Shown one piece after another: positions 17,259 through 26,168 of a DNA stretch of 42,370 bases; within the stretch, counting starts at the first letter, position 1, and the number at the start of each line of letters is the position of its first letter. The notes beneath the pieces were generated by a model that was not told the origin of the DNA, did not search any database, and was given only the letters and a program-made list of their open reading frames with translations. The stretch comes from Clostridiales bacterium (GTDB taxonomy: Bacteria > Bacillota > Clostridia > Oscillospirales > Oscillospiraceae). Position numbers and translations under genes: made by a program. The stretch is taken from contig JAJUGN010000013.1 of NCBI GenBank assembly GCA_029265975.1, forward strand, positions 1-42,370, given 5' to 3'.

Positions 17259-18722
17259 ATGAAAATAAAGGATTTGCTTGCAGGCGTCAGCGTTCTGGAA
17301 AGCACGGCCGATCCTGAAATGACAGTAGACGATATCGCTTACGACTCCAGGGTTATAAAGCCCGGCACGGTTTTTGTCGCCGTGGAGGGATATGTGACGG
17401 ACGGGCACAAGTATATAGGAAGCGCCGTTAAAAACGGGGCCTCCGCAATTGTCTGCCAGAAGCCGCCCGAAACAGAGGTGCCTTATGTGCTGGTCGAGGA
17501 CTCGCGCCTCGCGCTGGCTCAGATTTCCGCAAACCTTTTCGGTCATCCTGCAAAGGAGCTTATAATAATCGGGGTTACCGGGACAAACGGAAAGACCACG
17601 GTAACCCACCTGATAAAAAGCGTTATAGAGACCGTGACGGGGAAAAAATGCGGGCTTATCGGCACAAACGAGAACATCGTGGGCGACAAGGTATACGAGG
17701 CCGAGCGCACCACTCCCGAATCCTACGACCTGCATAAGCTTTTCCGCGAGATGGCGGACTCGGGCTGCAGATACGCAGTTATGGAGGTGTCCTCCCATGC
17801 GCTTGTCACCGGCAGAGTGGAGGGAGTGCTCTTCGAAGCGGGAGTGTTCACAAACCTGACTCAGGATCACCTGGATTTCCATATTACCATGGAGAACTAC
17901 CGCGACGCCAAGGCGAAACTCTTCGATATCTCCAAAAACGCGGTAATAAACCTTGACGACCCGGCGGGACCGTACCTCAAGGAGTATGCGAAGTGTCCTG
18001 TCGTCACCTATTCTGCCAAAAACGACGGCGCGGATCTTGTGGCGAAAGATATTAAGCTCAGAGAATCGCGTGTGGATTTCTGCGCGGTGGCAATAGGAAA
18101 AATCCAGCGCATGGAGCTTCATATACCCGGAATGTTCTCGGTCTACAATGCTTTGGCCACAATTGCCTGCTGCGAGGTTTTAGGGTTTTCGCTGCCGGAT
18201 ATTTCCGCCGCGCTCAAGGAGTGCAAGGGGGTAAAAGGAAGAGCCGAGGTGGTTCCGGTTGACGCGGACTACACGGTAATCATCGATTACGCGCACTCCC
18301 CGGACGCGCTTGAGAAGATACTGAAGACCGTGAAGGGCTTTGCCAAGGGCCGCATACTGGTCGTCTTCGGCTGCGGGGGAGAACGCGACACCGGAAAGCG
18401 GCCGATCATGGGCAGAATTGCCGCCGAACTTGCAGATTATGTAATCGTCAGCTCGGATAATCCCCGAAGCGAAGATCCCGAGTCTATAATAGACGATGTT
18501 ATAGAGGGCATGAAGGGCTTCAAAACCCCGTACAAGAGGATTTCAGACAGGCCGGAGGCGGTGCGCTGGGCTCTTTCGCATGCAAGGACAGACGATGTTG
18601 TAGTACTTGCCGGAAAAGGCCATGAGGACTATCAGGTCATTGGCACCGAGAAAATACATCAGGACGAGCGCGAAGTAATCGCCGAATATTTTGCGGAAAA
18701 GAAAAAGAATAACAGGGAGTAA
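17259..18722 (+). CDS. murE: UDP-MurNAc-L-Ala-D-Glu:meso-diaminopimelate ligase
   Basis: Adds the third residue of the peptidoglycan stem peptide. 487 residues with the Mur ligase layout: N-terminal UDP-binding domain (VDDIAYDSRVIKPGTVFVA), central ATPase (GVTGTNGKTTVTHL, MEVSSHAL, FTNLTQDHLDFH) and C-terminal domain (VFGCGGERDTGKRPIMG). DNPR at residues 400-403 is the motif known to select meso-diaminopimelate rather than lysine. ATG 17259 has GGGGGAA 4-9 bases upstream; an in-frame TTG at 17247 overlaps that site and is rejected. In most clostridial clusters murF follows; here mraY follows directly. Confidence 0.96.
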   Translation: MKIKDLLAGVSVLESTADPEMTVDDIAYDSRVIKPGTVFVAVEGYVTDGHKYIGSAVKNGASAIVCQKPPETEVPYVLVEDSRLALAQISANLFGHPAKELIIIGVTGTNGKTTVTHLIKSVIETVTGKKCGLIGTNENIVGDKVYEAERTTPESYDLHKLFREMADSGCRYAVMEVSSHALVTGRVEGVLFEAGVFTNLTQDHLDFHITMENYRDAKAKLFDISKNAVINLDDPAGPYLKEYAKCPVVTYSAKNDGADLVAKDIKLRESRVDFCAVAIGKIQRMELHIPGMFSVYNALATIACCEVLGFSLPDISAALKECKGVKGRAEVVPVDADYTVIIDYAHSPDALEKILKTVKGFAKGRILVVFGCGGERDTGKRPIMGRIAAELADYVIVSSDNPRSEDPESIIDDVIEGMKGFKTPYKRISDRPEAVRWALSHARTDDVVVLAGKGHEDYQVIGTEKIHQDEREVIAEYFAEKKKNNRE

Positions 18723-18730
18723 AGCAAACG

Positions 18731-19717
18731 ATGTCTTTATTGTTTTCATTTGCCGTGTCGGCTGCCGTGAGCGCTCTTTTTGGGTTGATTCTCGTCCCGT
18801 ATCTGCGAAAAATAAAAGCCGGGCAGAGCATAAGAAGGGACGGCCCTGTATGGCACATGTCCAAGGAGGGCACTCCGACAATGGGCGGCCTCATATTCGT
18901 CGCCGGAATAGGTGTCTCGGTTTTGGTCACGGGCATGTCCGCCGCTATGAAGGGCGACTGCGCGCACCTTTTCATATTCGCGTTCGCGATAGTATTTTCC
19001 GCCATAGGTTTCCTCGACGATTTTGAGAAGCTCAAGAAGAAGCAGAACCTCGGACTGACCGCTCCGCAGAAATTCCTTCTCCAGCTCATAGTGTCCATAG
19101 CCTTTGTTTCACTGCTCCGTTACTTCGGTTATCTTACGCCTAGACTGTATGTTCCTTTCGCTGGGATAATGCTGCCGATGAACGGGATAGTATATATGCT
19201 GCTGGCATCCTTCGTAATAGTGGGCACCGTCAACGCGGTAAACATTACGGACGGCGCGGACGGCCTCGTGACGGGGGTGTCTATACCTGTCGCCCTTTTT
19301 TTCACCGCGGTGGCCGCAAGCTGGGGCAGGCCGTCCGTCGGAGTGTTTTCCGCCGCGCTGACAGGCGGGCTTGTCGCTTTTTTGGCCTTCAACTACAATC
19401 CGGCTAAGATTTTCATGGGCGATACCGGCTCGCTTTTTCTCGGAGGCTCTATATGCGCTTTGGCCTTTGCTCTCGATATGCCGCTAATTCTGATACCGGT
19501 CGGCATCGTATATGTAGTGGAAACTCTATCGGACATAATCCAGGTGTTTTATTTCAAGCTCACTCACGGCAAGCGCTTCTTTAAGATGGCGCCGCTCCAT
19601 CACCACTTTGAGATGACGGGCTGGAGCGAAAAAAAGCTTTTCTTTGTGTTTTCCGGCGTATCGCTGCTTTTTGCGGCTATAAGCTACATAGCGGTGCTGG
19701 GCCGCTACGGGGGGTAA
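18731..19717 (+). CDS. mraY: Phospho-MurNAc-pentapeptide transferase
   Basis: Integral membrane enzyme that makes lipid I from UDP-MurNAc-pentapeptide and undecaprenyl phosphate. 328 residues with about ten transmembrane helices and the family signatures GTPTMGGLIF, GFLDDFEK, NITDGADGL, FNYNPAKIFMGDTGSLFLGG and PLHHHFEMTGWSE (metal and substrate binding residues). Starts 8 bases after the murE stop, with the ribosome site inside the murE end. Shorter than E. coli MraY (360) but normal for Firmicutes. Confidence 0.96.
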   Translation: MSLLFSFAVSAAVSALFGLILVPYLRKIKAGQSIRRDGPVWHMSKEGTPTMGGLIFVAGIGVSVLVTGMSAAMKGDCAHLFIFAFAIVFSAIGFLDDFEKLKKKQNLGLTAPQKFLLQLIVSIAFVSLLRYFGYLTPRLYVPFAGIMLPMNGIVYMLLASFVIVGTVNAVNITDGADGLVTGVSIPVALFFTAVAASWGRPSVGVFSAALTGGLVAFLAFNYNPAKIFMGDTGSLFLGGSICALAFALDMPLILIPVGIVYVVETLSDIIQVFYFKLTHGKRFFKMAPLHHHFEMTGWSEKKLFFVFSGVSLLFAAISYIAVLGRYGG

Positions 19718-19732
19718 GGGGAGGAATACAAA

Positions 19733-20932
19733 ATGGCACAGTACGGAAGCGCAAACGTCAAGGCCGCGGAGCCGGATAGGCTGTCGGCTTTCGGAAGCGA
19801 CGTTTTTGAACGCGGCAGGGAAAGGAGATTCTTCCGCGCCGGCGCTATCGATATGCCTTTTCTCATGCTGACGATGATAATACTCGGCATAGGGCTTATC
19901 ATGGTTCTTTCCGCAAGCTTTGCGAGGGCGTATTATGAAACGGGCAACCCGACTAAGTACTTTGTAAAGCAGCTGTTTTTCTCCGGCGCCGGCGTAGTCG
20001 CGATGCTGGCATTATCAAAGATAGATTTGAAGTTTATAAGCCGGTTTTCATTTCCGCTGCTCGCAATCTCGATTCTGCTGCTTGTCGTCGTGCCATTCAT
20101 AGGCGTCTCAAAGGGAGATGCCACGCGCTGGATTGACCTCAAGGTCACCACTTTTCAGCCCTCGGAGCTGGCTAAGCTGGCCGTGATTTTGTCTTTTGCT
20201 TCGCTTGCCTGCAAGAGCAAGGATAAAATGAAGACCTTCAGGTACGGAATTCTCCCCTTCGGAATCATCCTTGCCGTTATTGTCGGTCTGCTGATGCTTG
20301 AGCCGCACATATCCGCGTCGATAATCATTATCGCGCTCGGCGCCATTATGATGTTCCTCGGAGGAGCGGACATAAAGTGGTTCGTTATGCTCGGCGTTTT
20401 TGTCGGTGCGGCCGGGGCGCTTATACTCGCCAAATTCGGATATGCGATTGACAGAATAAAAATATGGCAGGACCCATTCTCCGATCCCCTCGGCAAAGGC
20501 TTTCAGATCATCCAGTCGCTTTACGCGATTGGTTCGGGCGGGCTTCTCGGAGTCGGTCTGGGCCAGAGCCGCCAGAAGTATCTGTATCTGCCGGAGGAGC
20601 ATAATGACTATATTTTTTCGATAGTCTGCGAAGAGTTGGGCTACATAGGCGCCATTCTTATACTCACTCTTTTCGCTCTGCTGATAATAAGGGGCTTCTG
20701 GATAGCGATGCACGCTAAGGACCGCTATTCGACCATGGTAGCGGCCGGCCTCACCGCACTTTTATTCCTCCAGGTTTTCTTCAACGTCGCCGTCGTTACA
20801 AACCTCATACCCTGCACAGGCATTTCGCTGCCGTTTTTCAGCTACGGAGGCACGGCGCTGATGCTCCAGCTTGCGGAAATGGGAATAGTGCTGGGGATAT
20901 CAAGGGAAATCCCTATAAAGAGGGCTGGATGA
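19733..20932 (+). CDS. ftsW: SEDS peptidoglycan glycosyltransferase (FtsW/SpoVE)
   Basis: Ten-helix membrane glycosyltransferase that polymerises lipid II with its class B PBP partner. 399 residues with about 35 residues of charged N-terminal cytoplasmic tail before the first helix (PFLMLTMIILGIGLIMVLSAS), then KGDATRWIDL, the conserved FQPSELAKL, the central QDPFSDPLGKGFQIIQSLYAIGSGG split over two motifs, PEEHNDYIFSIVCEELG and the C-terminal GISLPFFSYGGTALM. In the cluster position usually given to ftsW or spoVE; sequence alone does not separate them. murD, usually upstream of ftsW, is absent. Confidence 0.94.
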   Translation: MAQYGSANVKAAEPDRLSAFGSDVFERGRERRFFRAGAIDMPFLMLTMIILGIGLIMVLSASFARAYYETGNPTKYFVKQLFFSGAGVVAMLALSKIDLKFISRFSFPLLAISILLLVVVPFIGVSKGDATRWIDLKVTTFQPSELAKLAVILSFASLACKSKDKMKTFRYGILPFGIILAVIVGLLMLEPHISASIIIIALGAIMMFLGGADIKWFVMLGVFVGAAGALILAKFGYAIDRIKIWQDPFSDPLGKGFQIIQSLYAIGSGGLLGVGLGQSRQKYLYLPEEHNDYIFSIVCEELGYIGAILILTLFALLIIRGFWIAMHAKDRYSTMVAAGLTALLFLQVFFNVAVVTNLIPCTGISLPFFSYGGTALMLQLAEMGIVLGISREIPIKRAG

Positions 20933-20933
20933 G

Positions 20934-22064
20934 ATGAGATTTCTTTTTACCTGCGGGGGAACCGCCGGGCACATTAACCCTGCCGTCGCCATAGCCGGAA
21001 GGCTCAAATATCTGCTGCCCGAATCCGAGTTCCTCTTCGTCGGCGCCGAAGGCAACATGGAGGAGGATCTCGTGCCGCGGGAAGGCTATGAAATTAAGCT
21101 GATTTCGGTTTACAGTCTGCACAGGAGCATCGCACCTAAGGAGATAGCCCATAATATCGCGGCTTTGCATAAGCTGAGCGTAGCAGCGCGGCAGTCGAGG
21201 GAAATAATAGAAAGCTTCAGGCCGGACGTCGTTATAGGAACCGGGGGCTATGTATGCTATCCCGTTATACGCATGGCGAAAAAAATGGGCGTCCCGACGC
21301 TGATACACGAATCCAACGCGGTGCCGGGGCTTACGACGAAAAGACTCGAAAGCAAGGCCGATGTCATAATGGTCGGCTTTGAGGAAAGCCGGAAGCATTA
21401 TAAAAGACCAGAAAAGGTGGTCGTTACCGGAACGCCGGTGAGAAGCGGCTTCATGTGCTGGGAAAAGGAGCAGGCAAAGCGCTCGCTCGGTATTTCAGGG
21501 CCGCTTGTCGTCACTTTCTGGGGGTCTCTCGGCGCCAAGCGCATGAACGCTATAATGGCGGATTTCATTAAGCTTAACTATGAGGCGGGAGCTTTCCGCC
21601 ATATCCACGCGACGGGGAACGGGGATGAGGGGCTCGCGTCGATGCGCAGAATGCTAGACGAGCGCGGCGTTTCGGGGGAGGCCGAAAAAGGCATCGACAT
21701 CAGACCCTATATATTCGACATGCCTAAAGTTATGGCGGCCGCCGACCTCATAATCTGCCGCTCCGGAGCCTCGACGCTCAGCGAGCTTACCCTTATTGGA
21801 AAGCCCGCCATACTGGTGCCTTATCCGTACGCGACGAACAACCATCAGGAAAAAAACGCGAGGGTGCTTTCTGACAAGGGAGGAGCCGTGCTCATAAAGG
21901 ATTCGGAATGCACGGCGGAGCAGCTTTTCGACACGGTAAACGAAATATTGAAAGACAGCGAACGAATGAAAAAAATGTCCGAAGCGATGCGGGGGCTGTC
22001 CGCGCCTGGAGCCACCGACAAAATAGCCGAAACAGTTCTCGAACTCGCGCAAAAACGTAGTTAA
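20934..22064 (+). CDS. murG: Undecaprenyl-PP-MurNAc-pentapeptide:UDP-GlcNAc transferase
   Basis: Peripheral membrane GT-B glycosyltransferase that converts lipid I to lipid II. 376 residues with the N-terminal loop GGTAGHINPAVAIA, GTGGYVCYPV, HESNAVPGLT and the C-terminal CRSGASTLSEL and PYPYATNNHQEKNA nucleotide-sugar site. Starts one base after the ftsW stop, so translation is coupled. About 15 residues longer than average, spread over loops rather than a fused domain. The gene is followed by the terminator-like structure at 22113-22136. Confidence 0.96.
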   Translation: MRFLFTCGGTAGHINPAVAIAGRLKYLLPESEFLFVGAEGNMEEDLVPREGYEIKLISVYSLHRSIAPKEIAHNIAALHKLSVAARQSREIIESFRPDVVIGTGGYVCYPVIRMAKKMGVPTLIHESNAVPGLTTKRLESKADVIMVGFEESRKHYKRPEKVVVTGTPVRSGFMCWEKEQAKRSLGISGPLVVTFWGSLGAKRMNAIMADFIKLNYEAGAFRHIHATGNGDEGLASMRRMLDERGVSGEAEKGIDIRPYIFDMPKVMAAADLIICRSGASTLSELTLIGKPAILVPYPYATNNHQEKNARVLSDKGGAVLIKDSECTAEQLFDTVNEILKDSERMKKMSEAMRGLSAPGATDKIAETVLELAQKRS

Positions 22065-22088
22065 CGAGATGAAGCGCAGCCGCATAGT

Positions 22089-22136
22089 ATGGTCTGTAAA
22101 GAACCATAATCTCCGACAGAGTTCTGTCGGCTTTTT
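22089..22136 (+). terminator. Terminator/attenuator-like hairpin between murG and murA
   Basis: CCGACAG-AGTT-CTGTCGG followed by CTTTTT (22113-22136) has the form of an intrinsic terminator, though with a short stem. A smaller ATGGT/ACCAT pairing lies just before it (22089-22107). It is inside the dcw cluster, 65 bases after the murG stop... and 17 before the murA start codon, so it would reduce read-through into murA-ftsQ-ftsZ. Confidence 0.6.
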
Positions 22137-22152
22137 GTGCGGGGGTGCGATA

Positions 22153-23403
22153 ATGATACTTCGGATAAACGGAGGCAAAAAGCTCTGCGGAAGCGTGGCG
22201 GTACACGGCGCTAAAAACAGCGTTTTGCCCATTATGGCGGCATCTATCCTCGCGGAAGGCGAGAGCGTGATACATAACTGCCCGGACCTCACCGACGTGG
22301 ACGTTTCCATAAATATTCTCACATATCTGGGCTGCAAGGTGAAAAGGAGCGGCGACACGGTTTACATTGATTCCACCGCCATGAATCATTCCGATATTCC
22401 GGATGCGCTCATGCGCGAAATGCGCTCCTCGGTTGTTTTTCTCGGCGCCATTCTGGCGCGGACGGGGGAGGCCGTTCTTACATATCCGGGAGGCTGCGAG
22501 CTCGGTCCGCGCCCTATCGATCTCCACCTTATGGCGCTGCGCGTGCTTGGCGCCGACATAGAAGAAATAGGCGGCAAAATAATCTGCAAGGTCAGAAAGC
22601 TTGAGGGAGGAAGGATCGAACTGCCGATAGCGAGCGTGGGCGCTACTGAAAACGCGATGCTCATGGCCAGCAGATGCCCGGGCAAAACAGTAATCGCAAA
22701 CGCCGCGAGAGAACCTGAAATAGAGGACCTGCAGAATTATCTTCAGAAGCTCGGGGTCGGGATCCACGGAGCCGGAACCGCGATAATCACCGTTGAAGGC
22801 GCGGGGGAAAAGAAAATCGTCGAGCACACAATAATCCCGGACAGGATAGTGGCCTCCACATACGCGCTGGCAGTTGCTTCGGCCGGAGGAAGAGCGGAGA
22901 TAAACAACGTGGAGCCCAGGCATTTCGCCACGGTAATCGACGTCCTCAAAGAGGCGGGCTGCGATATAGAAACGGCGGGCGACAGGCTGAAAATAGCCTG
23001 CGGGAAACACCTCAAGGCGGTCAGGCCGATAATGACCTGCCCTTATCCGGGTTTTCCGACGGACGCACAGCCTCCGCTCATGGCGGCGAGCCTGAAATTT
23101 GAGGGGACTACCGTATTTGTGGAGAATATTTTTGAAAACCGCTACCGTCATGTCGGTGAGCTCAGGCGCATGGGAGCCGACATAAGGACGGAGGGCAGGG
23201 TGGCCGTAATATGCGGCAGAAAAACGCTGCACGGGGCTTCTGTCGAAGCCACCGACCTGAGAGGAGGAGCCGCTCTGGCTGTTGCGGCGCTCGGAGCGGA
23301 GGGCGAGAGCCGGATATCGGGACTCAAGCATATTGACAGAGGCTACGAAAAATTAGAGAAAGCCCTTTCGGAGCTTGGGGCGGACGCCGCAAGAACCGAG
23401 TAA
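22153..23403 (+). CDS. murA: UDP-N-acetylglucosamine 1-carboxyvinyltransferase
   Basis: First committed step of peptidoglycan synthesis: transfers enolpyruvate from PEP to UDP-GlcNAc. 416 residues, the usual length, with GAKNSVLPIMAAS at the N-terminus, the catalytic loop GGCELGPRPIDLH and GFPTDAQPPLMAA. With the start at ATG 22153 the active-site cysteine is Cys115, the same number as in E. coli MurA, and GGGGGTG lies just upstream; an in-frame start at 22069 would put the terminator-like hairpin inside the gene and is rejected. Cysteine at this position means fosfomycin-type alkylation is possible in principle. murA in place of murB within a Firmicute dcw cluster is not unusual. Confidence 0.96.
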   Translation: MILRINGGKKLCGSVAVHGAKNSVLPIMAASILAEGESVIHNCPDLTDVDVSINILTYLGCKVKRSGDTVYIDSTAMNHSDIPDALMREMRSSVVFLGAILARTGEAVLTYPGGCELGPRPIDLHLMALRVLGADIEEIGGKIICKVRKLEGGRIELPIASVGATENAMLMASRCPGKTVIANAAREPEIEDLQNYLQKLGVGIHGAGTAIITVEGAGEKKIVEHTIIPDRIVASTYALAVASAGGRAEINNVEPRHFATVIDVLKEAGCDIETAGDRLKIACGKHLKAVRPIMTCPYPGFPTDAQPPLMAASLKFEGTTVFVENIFENRYRHVGELRRMGADIRTEGRVAVICGRKTLHGASVEATDLRGGAALAVAALGAEGESRISGLKHIDRGYEKLEKALSELGADAARTE

Positions 23404-23422
23404 GCACATAGGAGGAATCAAA

Positions 23423-24181
23423 ATGGCAAATGAGCGCAGACCGCCGCGCCGCCGCGGAAAAAGAAAACGAGGGTTTCTTTTCGGCATAATCACGTTCTTT
23501 TTCATCTGCGGCGCTCTGCTGCTCGGAGTATCCGTTTTTTTTAAGATATCTGTTATCAAGGTGGAGGGAAGCACGAGATACACGCCCGAACAGGTCGTAC
23601 AGGCTTCAGGCATCAAAACGGGGGACAACCTCTTTTTTGTAAACAAGTTCGACGCGACGAGCAGGATTTTCAAGTATCTGCCTTATGCGGAAACGGTTAC
23701 GATGAAAAGGGACCTTCCGAATATCATCGTTATAAGCATAAAGGACGCCGAGGCTGTGGCTTATATTCAGGACGGAGACTCCAGGTGGCTGATGGACAAG
23801 TCCTGCAAGCTCCTGGAAAAGACGCAGGATGAAAGCGCGTCGGGGCTGATACCCATATCGGGAGCCTCGCCGGCGCAGCCGGAGGCGGGACAAAAGCTTA
23901 AGCTCGGCGACAGCACGAAGCAGAACGCGCTTTTTCAGCTTATGAGCGAGTTTGTAAGCCGGGGTATGCTTAAGGACGTGAGAAAAATAGACCTCGCAAA
24001 CCCGGGCGACATAAAGTTTTACTATCTCGGCAGGTTCAACGTGAAGCTGGGGAACAGCGAGGATATCAAGGCAAAGCTGGACCTTCTCCAGACTGCGCTG
24101 GACTCTAAAAGGATCACGCCGACCGCCACCGGAACAATAGACCTTTCACAGAAGAAGGAAGCGCATTTTATAGCGGATTAA
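23423..24181 (+). CDS. ftsQ: Cell division protein FtsQ/DivIB
   Basis: Bitopic divisome protein, 252 residues: strongly basic cytoplasmic tail (RRPPRRRGKRKR), one transmembrane helix (about 13-38), then a POTRA domain (FKISVIKVEGSTRYTPEQVVQASG in two conserved pieces, NLFFVNK) and a beta domain. It bridges FtsL and the septal synthases on the outer face of the membrane. GGAGGAA at 23411 is 7 bases before ATG 23423; the in-frame start at 23375 inside murA is rejected. Position between murA and ftsZ supports the call. ftsA is missing, as usual in many Clostridia clusters. Confidence 0.92.
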   Translation: MANERRPPRRRGKRKRGFLFGIITFFFICGALLLGVSVFFKISVIKVEGSTRYTPEQVVQASGIKTGDNLFFVNKFDATSRIFKYLPYAETVTMKRDLPNIIVISIKDAEAVAYIQDGDSRWLMDKSCKLLEKTQDESASGLIPISGASPAQPEAGQKLKLGDSTKQNALFQLMSEFVSRGMLKDVRKIDLANPGDIKFYYLGRFNVKLGNSEDIKAKLDLLQTALDSKRITPTATGTIDLSQKKEAHFIAD

Positions 24182-24234
24182 GCCGAAAGAAGACGGCATT
24201 TTGGAAAAGTTTTAATAAATGAAACATTATACTA

Positions 24235-24261
24235 TTGACCTGTGATACAAATAGTTATAAA
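24235..24261 (+). promoter_or_regulatory. Possible ftsZ promoter
   Basis: TTGACC (24235-24240) and TATAAA (24256-24261) with a spacer of only 15 bases, in a 145-base AT-rich gap between ftsQ and ftsZ. Spacing is short, so strength is uncertain; a separate ftsZ promoter is common in this cluster. Confidence 0.45.
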
Positions 24262-24326
24262 ATGCATAGAGATATTGCTATTTTCGATCTGTTTATTCAG
24301 AGTAATTATAATCAGGAGGGTTGAAC

Positions 24327-25430
24327 ATGTCATCCTTTGCACTCGAGACCGGCCCGGATAACGTCGTAACCATAAAGGTAGTAGGAGTCGGCGGTGCCGG
24401 AAACAACGTAGTGAACAGAATGGTTGTTTCCGGAACCAAGGGCGTCGAATACATCGCTGTAAATACGGACAAGCAGGCGCTCGCGCTTTCGGCCGCGACC
24501 CAGAAGATACAGATAGGCGAAAAGCTGACTCATGGCCAGGGCGCCGGTTCGGATCCCGAGATAGGACGCAAATCCGCGGAAGAGAACAGGAACAATATAG
24601 CTAAAGCTTTCGAAGACGCGGATATGGTCTTCATTACAGCGGGCATGGGCGGCGGAACAGGAACGGGAGCGGCTCCCGTGGTCGCGGAGATTGCCAGGGA
24701 GAGCGGAATACTTACGGTTGGCGTTGTTACAAAACCCTTCAGCTTCGAGGGACGGCGCAGGATGCAGCAGGCAGAGGCGGGAATAAAGGAGCTTTTGGCC
24801 AGGGTGGACTCCCTTCTTATAATACCAAACGACCGTCTGAAGCATGCGACGGACCAGAAGGTCACCTTCGCAAACGCGTTCGAGATAGCCGACGATGTGC
24901 TTCGCCAGGCCGTATCGAGCATTTCCGACCTTATCAAGAACGCCGGCTTTATCAACCTCGATTTTGCGGACGTTACCACCATAATGAAGAGCGCTGGCCT
25001 TGCCCATATGGGCGTCGGGCACGCGACGGGCAAGGGCAAGGCGGAGGAGGCGGCGAAGGCCGCCGTTTCCAGCCCGCTTATGGAGACATCCATCGACGGA
25101 GCCAAGGGCGTGCTTGTTAACATAACGGGCTCAATGGACATAGGGCTCGAGGAGGTCGAGACTGCGGCGAACCTTGTGCAGTCGGCGGCCCACCCAGAGG
25201 CGAACATTATTTTCGGCGCCGCCTTCGACGACACGATGGACGACGAGATCCGCGTGACCGTAATTGCGACCGGATTCGACGACAAGTCGGCGGCGGCCGC
25301 AGCGAAGAAGGAAGTCAAAAAGACCGGGATGTACACCGGCGGACCGGCGGCGCAGACCGCCGAGGAGGAGCCCAAACAGGACGACGACCCGTTCGGAGAC
25401 ATATTCAAAATCTTTAACAACAAAAATTAA
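24327..25430 (+). CDS. ftsZ: Cell division GTPase FtsZ
   Basis: Tubulin-like GTPase that forms the Z ring. 367 residues: GTP-binding domain with [13 protein letters not shown] and the tubulin signature GGGTGTG at 108-114, the T7 synergy loop [15 protein letters not shown], then a short acidic/Ala-rich linker and a C-terminal peptide [16 protein letters not shown]. That tail differs from the DIPTFLRNR consensus of Bacillus; it keeps hydrophobic spacing and probably binds the local membrane tethers, which are not encoded here. ATG 24327 follows AGGAGGG by 7 bases; the TTG at 24321 is too close. Confidence 0.97.
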   Translation: MSSFALETGPDNVVTIKVVGVGGAGNNVVNRMVVSGTKGVEYIAVNTDKQALALSAATQKIQIGEKLTHGQGAGSDPEIGRKSAEENRNNIAKAFEDADMVFITAGMGGGTGTGAAPVVAEIARESGILTVGVVTKPFSFEGRRRMQQAEAGIKELLARVDSLLIIPNDRLKHATDQKVTFANAFEIADDVLRQAVSSISDLIKNAGFINLDFADVTTIMKSAGLAHMGVGHATGKGKAEEAAKAAVSSPLMETSIDGAKGVLVNITGSMDIGLEEVETAANLVQSAAHPEANIIFGAAFDDTMDDEIRVTVIATGFDDKSAAAAAKKEVKKTGMYTGGPAAQTAEEEPKQDDDPFGDIFKIFNNKN

Positions 25431-25437
25431 AAATTGC

Positions 25438-25472
25438 GGAGGACGGCTCTTTCGGGCCGTCCTCCTTGTTTC
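25438..25472 (+). terminator. Terminator of the dcw cluster after ftsZ
   Basis: Ten-base perfect arms GGAGGACGGC and GCCGTCCTCC with an 8-base loop, followed by TTGTTT, 7 bases past the ftsZ stop. Another inverted repeat, TTATTCCCCC/GGGGGATAA-like, at about 25493-25519, could end the convergent gene at 25533. Confidence 0.85.
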
Positions 25473-25532
25473 CGGATATGGCAGGGTTCCGCTTATTCCC
25501 CCGGAGTCAGGGGATAACGGGTCGTGCCGAGC

Positions 25533-25952
25533 TTATCCGCGGAGCGTCCAAAGAATGCAGCTTATAAATGCGACGAGCGCAATCAGCATGAGGGTGAAGA
25601 AAAAAGCTTCGACGGCAACGGCTATCGAGAATGCGATCACAGACGACGCGGAAATAAAACTCAGGACCAAGGCGACGATTATCGTTCCCAATATGGATGC
25701 CAGAAGAATCGCCGCGCAGCCGCGCAGGCAGGAGCCCAGGGGACTATCCGCCGTCACCGCGGCTATCAGCAGAGCCAGCAATACGAGAAACAGCAGAACA
25801 AAGGCGAGCGCAAGCACTACCCAAAGAGTAGAGGCACCGACGCTTATGACGCCGAAAGCGCAGAGAACGCCGATTATCGCCCCTACGATCAGGCTGACGA
25901 AAACGCCTATGCTCGCAGAAGCGGAGCAGAAGCATCTGCCTGAAGAATGCAT
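25533..25952 (-). CDS. Small four-helix integral membrane protein, function unknown
   Basis: 139 residues, nearly all hydrophobic, with four predicted transmembrane helices (about 14-36, 42-66, 78-103 and 107-135) and a short Cys-containing N-terminus (CFCS) plus a Cys pair in the loop between helices 2 and 3 (SCLRGC). No catalytic or transport motif seen and I do not recognise the family. It stands alone, convergent with ftsZ, and is bounded by hairpins on both sides. Reading on the opposite strand gives charged nonsense, while this frame gives clean membrane segments, which supports this strand. The ribosome site (AAGGA about 15 bases upstream) is weakly placed, so the start is uncertain. 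Confidence 0.7.
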   Translation of the reverse strand: MHSSGRCFCSASASIGVFVSLIVGAIIGVLCAFGVISVGASTLWVVLALAFVLLFLVLLALLIAAVTADSPLGSCLRGCAAILLASILGTIIVALVLSFISASSVIAFSIAVAVEAFFFTLMLIALVAFISCILWTLRG

Positions 25953-26039
25953 ATAGAACAGATCATTTCCTTGTTAGATTGAGTAAGCTACTCGGTATAT
26001 AATATGGCATTTTTTCTCCGATTGTGCCGCTTGAGCGCA

Positions 26040-26078
26040 AAACTCCGGAGCGGACCTGATGGCCGAGCTCCGGAGTTT
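26040..26078 (-). terminator. Terminator hairpin downstream of the FAD dehydrogenase gene
   Basis: Twelve-base perfect arms AAACTCCGGAGC and GCTCCGGAGTTT around a 15-base loop. On the minus strand it is followed by TTTTGCG and lies 90 bases past the stop at 26169; a T-rich run on the plus side would allow use in that direction too. Confidence 0.7.
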
Positions 26079-26168
26079 ACGATTTTTATTGTATTCGGGA
26101 CGGCCCGTTTTCGGCGGAACATTGATTTTCGGAGAAAAAAGAATACAGGGACTTCTCCGCCAAAGCGC

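Noticed and set aside
21892-23331. Long open frame (479 codons) antisense to murG/murA
   Set aside because: The plus strand encodes full-length MurG and MurA with all active-site motifs; the reverse frame has basic, low-complexity composition typical of the shadow of GC-rich codons.
25264-25956. 230-codon plus-strand frame running from inside ftsZ across its terminator
   Set aside because: Highly charged, starts within ftsZ and overlaps the membrane protein on the other strand, whose helices are far more convincing.
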